From Actinomycetota bacterium (GTDB lineage: Bacteria; Actinomycetota; Acidimicrobiia; Spongiisociales; ZC4RG35): a stretch of DNA of 8,116 nt. The notes under the pieces are model-generated. The model had not been told where the DNA came from. It ran no database searches and saw nothing but the letters and a program-made list of their open reading frames with translations. Shown here one piece after another: positions 1 to 5,339 of the stretch. Location: NCBI GenBank assembly GCA_027296205.1, contig JAPUJM010000111.1, forward strand, positions 1 through 8,116. The letters run 5' to 3'. The first letter of the stretch is position 1, and the number at the start of each line of letters is the position of its first letter. A program made the translations under genes and the position numbers.

Positions 1-99
1 GGCGACCACCGGGCCGCTCACCGGTGCGGTCAGACAAGCTGTTGCGATGGCGAATGCGACGAGCATCTCTCCCCCGTCGTCAACGTATCGCCTGCCCAT
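1..99 (-). CDS. N-terminal fragment of an unidentified protein (partial)
   Basis: A leftward frame is open from an ATG at 99-97 to the window edge, giving 33 residues. A second in-frame ATG at 66-64 opens a hydrophobic stretch beginning MLVAFAIATACL, which resembles a signal peptide or first membrane helix. The inner ATG has a GGGGGAG at 69-75 on the minus strand, but only 2 nt away, which is tight. The outer ATG has no Shine-Dalgarno site, but a TAGCTT hexamer lies 5 nt upstream (110-105), as in leaderless promoters. The gene would be divergent from the GAPDH pair. I do not recognise the family and too little is present to infer a function. A non-coding edge, or a gene tail on the plus strand, remains possible. 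Confidence 0.4.
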   Translation of the reverse strand, partial: MGRRYVDDGGEMLVAFAIATACLTAPVSGPVVA

Positions 100-104
100 T
101 TTAG

Positions 105-129
105 AAGCTAGGGGTATGACCACTAGCTT
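105..129. promoter_or_regulatory. Inverted repeat with two outward-facing -10-like hexamers
   Basis: The perfect 7-bp arms AAGCTAG (105-111) and CTAGCTT (123-129) are separated by 11 nt. Each arm carries TAGCTT reading outwards: rightwards at 124-129 and leftwards at 110-105. TAGCTT fits the TAnnnT -10 pattern common in high-GC actinobacteria. The rightward copy would start transcription near 136, just before the Shine-Dalgarno of the GAPDH pair. The leftward copy would start near the ATG at 99. A weak -35-like TTAGAA (101-106) sits 17 bp before the rightward hexamer. The dyad and hexamers are seen directly. Their use as divergent promoters or an operator is inferred. Confidence 0.4.
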
Positions 130-141
130 GCGATCTTCTAG
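108..141. repeat. Three CTAG tetranucleotides at exact 15-bp spacing
   Basis: CTAG occurs at 108-111, 123-126 and 138-141, each start 15 bp from the last. The third is the centre of an 8-bp palindrome, TTCTAGAA (136-143). TAGAAG at 102-107 is also the reverse complement of CTTCTA at 135-140, so the region has nested symmetry. CTAG is generally under-represented in bacterial genomes, and only a handful of other copies are visible in this window. The arrangement suggests repeated protein contacts upstream of the GAPDH pair, but no regulator can be named. Confidence 0.45.
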
Positions 142-147
142 AAAGGA
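142..147 (+). promoter_or_regulatory. Ribosome binding site fixing the GTG start of the first GAPDH-like gene
   Basis: AAAGGA lies 5 nt before the GTG at 153-155. Starting there gives an N-terminus that aligns with the second GAPDH, with the first strand running into GFGRIGR, whereas the next ATG at 174 would cut into the first beta strand. Confidence 0.65.
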
Positions 148-152
148 CATCG

Positions 153-1178
153 GTGACACCAACCCGACTTGGCCTGATGGGGTTCGGCCGGATCGGTCGC
201 AACGTCTTCAGACTGCTCCACGATCGTGATGACCTCGACGTCGCTGGCATAAGCGACATCGCCGACCCCTCCGCCCTCACCTACCTTCTCAAGTACGACT
301 CGATCTACGGGCGGTTCCCGATCGAGCTCTCGTACGGCAACGGTGCCATCGACTACGGAACCAAGCGGGCGGTATTCATCGAAGCCCGCCTGCCATCCGA
401 CACCAGTTGGGCGAGTCTGGGAGTCGAGATCGTGCTCGACACCACCAGCCGCTATCGCAACCTCTCCTCACTCCAGGGACATCTCGACAGTGGCGCCCGC
501 AAGGTGATCCTGACATCGAGCCCCGAGATTCCGGGCGAGATACCTCTGCTCCTCAGGGGCATCAACGACGAGATCCTCGACGACAACCCCGATGTCGTTG
601 CGCTGGGATCGAACACCTCCAACGCAGTGGCGCCGATTCTCAAAACCCTTGACGAAGCGTTCGGTCTGAGACGGGCCTATATGACAACCGTCAAGGCGAT
701 GTCCAACTCGGGACGTCTCGCCGACGTACCCACAGGCTCGTTTCGAGCCAGCCGGGCCGCCGGAGAGAACATTATTCCCTCGGAGACCAACTCCGCCGAG
801 ATCCTCACCCAGGTTCTCCCGGAGTTGGAAGGCAAGTTGTCCGTTGTGGCCCTCAATGTCCCGGTGGTGGACGGTTCGACTGTCGACATGGTTGCCGAGA
901 CCGAGCAGAAAACCGACGCGGCGACGGTCAACGAGGCGGTTCGGACTGCTATCAGCGAGAAGTATGCAGGGGTGATCGAGTACGTGGACGATCCGATCGT
1001 CTCCTCTGACGTGAGGCTCGACCCACACTCCGGGATGTACGACAGCCTGGCCACTTTCGTGACGGGCGGCAACCTGGTGAAGACGATCACCTGGTTCAAC
1101 AATGGGTGGGCGTATTCGCACCGCGCTGTCGAAGTCGCGGCAACAATCGCTGGGCAGGACAACGGAGGATCGCAATGA
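153..1178 (+). CDS. GAPDH-family pseudoenzyme lacking catalytic Cys and His
   Basis: This 341-residue protein is full length for type I GAPDH. The NAD fold is intact at the N-terminus: GFGRIGR at 10-16, and Asp35 at the end of the second strand, where NAD-dependent enzymes carry an acidic residue. The active site is gone. The family motif ASCTTNCLAP reads GSNTSNAVAP at 152-161, so catalytic Cys becomes Asn154. TTVHAYTN reads TTVKAMSN, so catalytic His becomes Lys181. The phosphate-binding Arg before VPVPDGSTVD is Asn235, and the TTTGAA phosphate loop is SETNSA (210-215). The subunit-contact S-loop is still recognisable (RLADVP, SRAA, ENIIP). The reading frame is clean, so this is not decay. 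It overlaps the canonical gap by ATGA. It could be a regulatory or structural partner of that enzyme, or a redox sensor or moonlighting protein. Loss of GAPDH chemistry is close to certain on family knowledge; the role is unknown. Confidence 0.9.
   Translation: MTPTRLGLMGFGRIGRNVFRLLHDRDDLDVAGISDIADPSALTYLLKYDSIYGRFPIELSYGNGAIDYGTKRAVFIEARLPSDTSWASLGVEIVLDTTSRYRNLSSLQGHLDSGARKVILTSSPEIPGEIPLLLRGINDEILDDNPDVVALGSNTSNAVAPILKTLDEAFGLRRAYMTTVKAMSNSGRLADVPTGSFRASRAAGENIIPSETNSAEILTQVLPELEGKLSVVALNVPVVDGSTVDMVAETEQKTDAATVNEAVRTAISEKYAGVIEYVDDPIVSSDVRLDPHSGMYDSLATFVTGGNLVKTITWFNNGWAYSHRAVEVAATIAGQDNGGSQ
1164..1168 (+). promoter_or_regulatory. Ribosome binding site of the canonical gap gene
   Basis: A perfect GGAGG lies 6 nt before the ATG at 1175-1177, inside the last codons of the upstream gene. 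It rules out the longer in-frame start at 1106, which would add 23 residues before the GAPDH fold. The ATG overlaps the upstream TGA (1176-1178), so translation is probably coupled. Confidence 0.85.
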
Positions 1179-2200
1179 CAAGAGTCGCCATCAATGGCTT
1201 CGGCCGTATCGGCAGAACAGTGTTTCGCATCATCGCCTCACGCCCAAACTCCGAAATCGAAGTCGTAGCCATCAACGACCTCTCCGACGACGACATCCTC
1301 TGCTACCTGCTCGAGTACGACTCGGTGATGGGCCGGTTCGATCAGACCGTCTCATTGGAAGACGGGGTCATGCGGGTCGGCGACCATGAGGTGAAGATGC
1401 TCAACGAACGCGATCCAAGAGATCTCCCATGGGCCGATCTCGACGTCGACGTTGTCGTCGAAGCCACCGGCGTCTTTCGAGACCGAGCCTCACTCCAGCG
1501 ACACCTCGACGCAGGAGCCAAACGTGTCGTGCTCACCGTCCCCGCCAAGGACGACATCGACGAGACCATCGTCCTCGGAGTGAACGACGATCGGCTCGAC
1601 GCCGACGACCTGATGGTCTCCAACGCATCCTGCACGACCAACTGTCTCGCCCCACTGGTGAAGGTCCTCGATGACGCGTTCGGGATACGCAAAGGCATGA
1701 TGACCACGGTTCATGCATACACCAACGACCAGCGCCTTGCCGACGTCCCCCATGCCGATCTGCGCCGAAGCCGAGCTGCCACCGAGAACATCATCCCCAC
1801 CACCACAGGTGCCGCCAAGGCGGTCGGGCAGGTGCTCCCGCATCTCGACGGGAAACTCGACGGCATGGCGATGCGAGTTCCAGTGCCGGATGGATCCACC
1901 GTCGATCTGGTCGTGGAACTCGACAGGGAAGTCACCGTTGAGGAAGTCAACGCAGCCGTCAAGGCGGCCGCCGAAGGTGAAATGGCCGGGATCCTCGAGT
2001 ACACCGAGGAGCCCATCGTCTCCACCGACATTATCGGCAACCCCCACTCGTCGATATTCGACGCCAGCGGCACCCGCGTACTTGGAGGCAATCTGGTGAA
2101 GGTGATGTCCTGGTACGACAACGAATGGGGCTACTCGAACCGGGTTGTCGACCTCATTGAGCGTCTGGCCGAAGTCATGGGAGCGGATGCAGCGACTTAG
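1175..2200 (+). CDS. gap: Type I glyceraldehyde-3-phosphate dehydrogenase
   Basis: This cytosolic enzyme of glycolysis and gluconeogenesis converts glyceraldehyde-3-phosphate, NAD and phosphate to 1,3-bisphosphoglycerate. The 341-residue protein has every hallmark. The dinucleotide motif NGFGRIGR is at 7-14, and Asp35 after AIN favours NAD over NADP. The catalytic motif SNASCTTNCLAP has Cys153 as nucleophile, and TTVHAYTNDQ has His180 as general base. The phosphate-site TTTGAAK is at 209-215, Arg234 precedes VPVPDGSTVD, and the C-terminal WYDNEWGYSNR is at 313-323. It is the same length as the degenerate copy before it and clearly a paralogue of it, so the pair arose by tandem duplication or joint inheritance. 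No pgk or tpiA follows, unlike the common gap-pgk-tpi operon. Its last 26 nt overlap the 3' end of the leftward MFS gene, leaving no room for a terminator between the genes. Confidence 0.97.
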   Translation: MTRVAINGFGRIGRTVFRIIASRPNSEIEVVAINDLSDDDILCYLLEYDSVMGRFDQTVSLEDGVMRVGDHEVKMLNERDPRDLPWADLDVDVVVEATGVFRDRASLQRHLDAGAKRVVLTVPAKDDIDETIVLGVNDDRLDADDLMVSNASCTTNCLAPLVKVLDDAFGIRKGMMTTVHAYTNDQRLADVPHADLRRSRAATENIIPTTTGAAKAVGQVLPHLDGKLDGMAMRVPVPDGSTVDLVVELDREVTVEEVNAAVKAAAEGEMAGILEYTEEPIVSTDIIGNPHSSIFDASGTRVLGGNLVKVMSWYDNEWGYSNRVVDLIERLAEVMGADAAT

Positions 2201-3380
2201 CTTTTGACGTGACTGACCCTGGGCGAATGAAGAAAATCGCCGCAAAGGTCACCACGGCTGCCAGGGCGACAGGCAGGGCTCTTGATCCGGTGGCGGTGGC
2301 TATCCAACCCGCGGCGGCGGGCCCCAGCGATCCGAACACGAGAAACACAAAGCTGAGGAGCCCCATAGCCGTACCGAGGCTGGTCGCCCCGAATACGTCC
2401 CTCGCATGCATTCCGTAGAGCGGCGAGGACGCTCCGATTCCAAATCCCGCGAGCAGGGCGTAAGCCGCGGCAAGGATCGGGTTGCCGGCAAACGCCAACA
2501 GAAGAGCCCCGAGGCCTATGGCGCCAAACGCCAGTCGCAAGGATCCAGCCGTACCCAACTTTGAGACGATGGGCATCAACGGAAGACGACCCCCCAACTG
2601 CGCAAACCCCCGGAACCCGGCCCAGAACGAAGCGGCCGTGAGAGTCAGGCCCGCTGCGGTCATCGCCGGAACCTGATAGACCAGGATCGTGGCAACACCC
2701 ATGCCCACGAGACCCTGCGCGATCACAAACCGCCTGGTCTCGGATACTCGCAACGAGGCAAGAAGCTCGGCCCAGATGTGGGTTCTGCCCGGTCTACTTG
2801 CGACCCGAGTGTCAACAACGATCGCGCCGAGGACCAGAGCCACCACAGCCGACAAAGTCGTGATTCGCAGAGTCAATCGCCAGCCGACCGACTGCACCAG
2901 CCATGCAGAAACAGGCATGTATATGGCGCTGGCAAAGGCTCCCCAGATCGTCAGCACGGCGATTGCCTTCGTCGTTGCCTGCGTGCTTATTCGAACCGCA
3001 GTGGTCTGGGTGATGTGATAGAAGCCCAACGCCCCAAACGCCCCTCCCCCAATGGCCGCCATCACGGCAAAACTGGCCACCGAGTCGGTCGACGCAGCCA
3101 CTTGGAATGCGAGAAGCCCGGCCATGGCGGCCGCACCGAACACCACACGGCTTCCGCTGTGATCCAAAAGCCAGCCACCACCCAGCGAGCCAAAGCCGGC
3201 GACAATTGACGCCACGGCGAACGATGTGGTCAGGACCGCTTCGCTCCATCCTGTGTCAGCGATGATCGGATCGAGAAGAACCCCGAAGGCGTAGTACCAG
3301 GATCCGTAGACCGTGATAGTGATGACCCCGAGCACCCCGATGTGAATGGCGGGGAACCGCTCCTTGTCTTCAACAGTCAC
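2175..3380 (-). CDS. MFS transporter, 12 membrane helices, substrate unknown
   Basis: This 401-residue protein is almost wholly hydrophobic, with about twelve predicted membrane segments and a polar central break around 190-215 (DTRVASRPGRTH), the usual layout of two six-helix halves. The loop between helices 2 and 3 carries an MFS motif-A-like GGWLLDHSGSR at 68-78. A matching charged loop in the second half contains RLPLMPIVSKLG (265-276). The first helix region, GSWYYAFGVLLDPI followed by GWSEAVL, resembles the monocarboxylate/oxalate-formate branch of the MFS, so an organic acid is a reasonable guess but unproven. The start is GTG at 3380-3378. It has no good Shine-Dalgarno, but TAGCCT ends 6 nt upstream, so the transcript may be leaderless. 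It lies 78 nt downstream of the receiver gene and converges on gap. Confidence 0.85.
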   Translation of the reverse strand: MTVEDKERFPAIHIGVLGVITITVYGSWYYAFGVLLDPIIADTGWSEAVLTTSFAVASIVAGFGSLGGGWLLDHSGSRVVFGAAAMAGLLAFQVAASTDSVASFAVMAAIGGGAFGALGFYHITQTTAVRISTQATTKAIAVLTIWGAFASAIYMPVSAWLVQSVGWRLTLRITTLSAVVALVLGAIVVDTRVASRPGRTHIWAELLASLRVSETRRFVIAQGLVGMGVATILVYQVPAMTAAGLTLTAASFWAGFRGFAQLGGRLPLMPIVSKLGTAGSLRLAFGAIGLGALLLAFAGNPILAAAYALLAGFGIGASSPLYGMHARDVFGATSLGTAMGLLSFVFLVFGSLGPAAAGWIATATGSRALPVALAAVVTFAAIFFIRPGSVTSKAKSLHPLP

Positions 3381-3387
3381 CTGTTGA
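3370..3387. promoter_or_regulatory. Perfect palindrome centred on the MFS start codon
   Basis: On the minus strand this reads TCAACAG-GTGA-CTGTTGA: 7-bp arms around a 4-nt centre holding the GTG start. As RNA it would be a stem capped by GUGA, a GNRA-type tetraloop, with the start codon in the loop. As DNA it would be an operator over the transcription start if the gene is leaderless. The RNA reading needs transcription to begin further upstream. Confidence 0.45.
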
Positions 3388-3392
3388 GGCTA
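3387..3392 (-). promoter_or_regulatory. Candidate leaderless -10 element of the MFS gene
   Basis: TAGCCT on the minus strand fits TAnnnT and ends 6 nt before the GTG. This is the spacing expected if transcription starts at the first base of the start codon, as in many actinobacterial leaderless mRNAs. No convincing -35 is visible. The absence of a Shine-Dalgarno site agrees with this reading. Confidence 0.35.
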
Positions 3393-3419
3393 TTGCGGCC
3401 CTCTATCCGGTGTGGCGAT

Positions 3420-3442
3420 CAAATATGACGCGCCGTTATTTG
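3420..3442. promoter_or_regulatory. AT-rich inverted repeat between receiver and MFS genes
   Basis: CAAATA (3420-3425) and TATTTG (3437-3442) are perfect 6-bp arms around 11 nt. The span is about two helical turns, the usual shape for a dimeric repressor site, and its AT-rich arms stand out from the GC-rich surroundings. It lies about 30 bp upstream of the candidate -10 of the MFS gene. It has no T-tract and a weak stem, so an intrinsic terminator for the receiver gene is unlikely. Confidence 0.35.
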
Positions 3443-3458
3443 TGCGACCCCCACTGGA

Positions 3459-3824
3459 TCACTCGAGAAGCGAAAGAACCGTGGACCGGAAGTCGTTCGG
3501 CTGGAACGGCTTGGTGACGAAAGCATCGGCTCCGCCCTCGTTTGCCCTCCGGCGTGACTCCTCCTCGGCGTGTGCTGTCAGGACGACAACGGGGATCGAC
3601 TTGGTGAGGTCATCCTTGCGAATGCGGTCAAGAACCTCCCAGCCATCCATGCCCGGCAATCCGATGTCGAGGACGACGAGATCGGGGGATTCCGAGCCGA
3701 CGGCTATCAGACCGGTGTTGCCATCATCACGAGTAACGATTTCCAGATCGGCGGCACGGAGACAGACCTCGATCAGCCGTCTGATCACGGCCGAGTCCTC
3801 CACAACGAGAATCCGTGAGCCCAT
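3459..3824 (-). CDS. Single-domain response regulator (CheY-like receiver)
   Basis: This 121-residue protein consists of one receiver domain and nothing else. The acidic pair Glu9-Asp10 follows ILVV. The phospho-acceptor is Asp53 in VVLDIGLPGMDGWE. The switch Thr83 is in VVLTAHA, and the conserved Lys105 is in VTKPF. All residues needed for phosphorylation are present. With no DNA-binding or enzymatic output domain, it must act by protein contact, like CheY or Spo0F-type relays. No histidine kinase gene is in the window, so its partner is unknown. The start is secured by a GAGGTGA Shine-Dalgarno 7 nt upstream. It lies 74 nt downstream of the VWA gene and 78 nt upstream of the MFS gene on the same strand. 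Co-transcription with either is possible but not shown. Confidence 0.93.
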   Translation of the reverse strand: MGSRILVVEDSAVIRRLIEVCLRAADLEIVTRDDGNTGLIAVGSESPDLVVLDIGLPGMDGWEVLDRIRKDDLTKSIPVVVLTAHAEEESRRRANEGGADAFVTKPFQPNDFRSTVLSLLE

Positions 3825-3831
3825 ATTGAAG

Positions 3832-3838
3832 TCACCTC
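3832..3838 (-). promoter_or_regulatory. Ribosome binding site of the receiver gene
   Basis: GAGGTGA on the minus strand, 7 nt before the ATG at 3824-3822, is a near-ideal Shine-Dalgarno site. It supports independent translation rather than coupling to the VWA gene 74 nt upstream. Confidence 0.75.
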
Positions 3839-3898
3839 GGTATTCGAGCCCGCCTTGGGGGCTTCCAGTGGGATCATCGGCACGTCAGACCCCCGAGT

Positions 3899-5326
3899 TT
3901 AGACATTCTGAGGGGTCTTGCCGGATGGCAATGTGAGGTTCTCGATGAACTCTTCGAGTTGGCGCAGAGTCCGTACCTCGTGGATCGACGTGCAGTGTTT
4001 TCCGTAGTGGGACATGGCCGAATCCCCTGTGTCCCAGTATGAATGCGGCTCGGGATTGAGCCATATGACGGCCCTGGCTGCCTTGGCGATATCCCCCAGA
4101 ACGGCCTCGCGAGGCGGTCGATAGTTGTTTCGAGCGTCACCGGAGATGAGAACTGTGGTCCTCGACGTCAACTGGCCGCCGTATCGGCTGTAGAAGGTCT
4201 CCAGTGAGTTGCCGTAGTCAGAGTGGCCGTCGAGCCAGACCACCTCGGCTTCCTGCGTGATGCGGCGGACCGCGGAGCCGAAATCGACTCCCGGTCCAAA
4301 GAAGTCTGTCACCTCGTCCACCGTGTCCACAAAAGCGAAGGAGCGGAGTCTGGAGAACTGTGTCGACATCGCATGAGTGAACTGGAGCGTGAATCGGGAA
4401 AACGTCGCCATCGAACCTGAGATGTCGCAGAGAAGCCAGACCTCGGGTCGGTGGGGCCGGGGATGACGAAATTGCGGGTCCGCCGGCACTCCGCCGCTGG
4501 CGAGGGACCGTCGAACAGTGCGACGAAAGTCGAGACGTCCGCTGCCCCTCTTTCGACGGCGTGCCAGCCGCGAGGCCAGCTTTCGAGTCAGCGGTCCGAT
4601 GGCGGCCTCCATATCCGCAAGCTCGCTGGTGGTGGCATGCATGAGATCTACGTCTTCAACCAGGGGTCGTCTCAATGTGCGAGCCACCGCCTCTCGACCA
4701 CGGTCGGCTACCAGACGACGTCGGATCTCCTCCTGTATCTCCTTCCGGAGCATCTCCAGCCTCGCCTCCACATCCTCCTTGAGAAGGCGCTTCTCGAACT
4801 CGGAGAGATCCTCGTCTGACATCAGCGCCTCGATGAGATCGGCTTCTAGTTGGGCAAGGTCGAGACGTCGGAGAGTCCGGTACAGGTAATAGGTCCCACC
4901 GACAGGTCGCCCCGGCTCCATGCCGGCAAGTTGATCAACGGCCTGACGTGCGCCCCTCCGCAACGACTCCCCGTCCATGCCGGCAAGAGCATCCAGAAGA
5001 GCCTCGAGGAGCCCGTCGAGGTCGAACTCGGTCTCCGCGCCTTGGCCCCTTTCTGGCATGGAGGGCAGCACGTCGTTGGCGCTCTCCGGATCGTCCGGTT
5101 CGATGGGAGCCGGCACATTCGAGAAATAGACGTCAAAAGCAGTGTCGAAAGCGCCCTCGTGCCTGAGATTCTTGATCAGCGTGGCGCGCAGAGTCTCCCG
5201 AAGGGCGACCTTCTCTCCGAGGTCGATCATCTCGACTGCTTTCATGCCGTCGATGGCTTCGACCATCGAGACGGGAACACCGGCCTCGCGCAGCTCGTCT
5301 ATGAAACCGGTGATAACACTGATCAT
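3899..5326 (-). CDS. CoxE-like VWA domain protein, partner of MoxR ATPase
   Basis: This 475-residue protein has two parts. The N-terminal third begins GFIDELREAGVPVSM and continues ALRETLRATLIK, the helical start typical of CoxE-like proteins. An acidic linker (about 72-102) and a long charged helical region (about 155-260, possibly coiled) follow. The C-terminal von Willebrand A domain starts near 293, with the metal-site motif DISGSM (Asp301, Ser303, Ser305), a GHSDYGNSL element near 367-375 and SGDARNN with Asp397. Such proteins bind a divalent metal and work with MoxR-type AAA+ ATPases in assembling or activating client complexes. The ATG at 5326-5324 was chosen because it lies 14 nt past the MoxR stop and begins the conserved domain. 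A longer frame from 5443 would add 39 arginine-rich residues overlapping moxR. There is only a weak Shine-Dalgarno, so coupling to MoxR translation is likely. No CO dehydrogenase genes are nearby, so the cox name is not transferred. Confidence 0.88.
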   Translation of the reverse strand: MISVITGFIDELREAGVPVSMVEAIDGMKAVEMIDLGEKVALRETLRATLIKNLRHEGAFDTAFDVYFSNVPAPIEPDDPESANDVLPSMPERGQGAETEFDLDGLLEALLDALAGMDGESLRRGARQAVDQLAGMEPGRPVGGTYYLYRTLRRLDLAQLEADLIEALMSDEDLSEFEKRLLKEDVEARLEMLRKEIQEEIRRRLVADRGREAVARTLRRPLVEDVDLMHATTSELADMEAAIGPLTRKLASRLARRRKRGSGRLDFRRTVRRSLASGGVPADPQFRHPRPHRPEVWLLCDISGSMATFSRFTLQFTHAMSTQFSRLRSFAFVDTVDEVTDFFGPGVDFGSAVRRITQEAEVVWLDGHSDYGNSLETFYSRYGGQLTSRTTVLISGDARNNYRPPREAVLGDIAKAARAVIWLNPEPHSYWDTGDSAMSHYGKHCTSIHEVRTLRQLEEFIENLTLPSGKTPQNV

Positions 5327-5339
5327 GCCGGGCGCACCA

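Noticed and set aside
47..229. A small plus-strand frame of 60 residues crossing the gap control region
   Set aside because: It overlaps the start of the GAPDH-like gene in another frame, has no ribosome site and low-complexity composition, and would cover the regulatory dyads.
468..2245. Two long antisense open frames, 468-1181 and 1490-2245 on the minus strand, with similar ends
   Set aside because: They lie opposite the two GAPDH genes in matching registers. Their resemblance to each other is explained by the paralogy of the sense genes, and their composition (rich in His, Gly, Val and Arg) is typical of shadow frames in GC-rich DNA.
3847..3863. Hairpin AGCCC-N7-GGGCT between the VWA and receiver genes as an intrinsic terminator
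   Set aside because: The stem is only 5 bp and no run of T follows on the minus strand. It could be chance in GC-rich DNA.
3412..3936. A 174-residue plus-strand frame over the receiver gene
   Set aside because: The minus-strand receiver has all its family residues and a strong ribosome site. The opposing frame has no domain and Ser/Arg/Pro-rich shadow composition.
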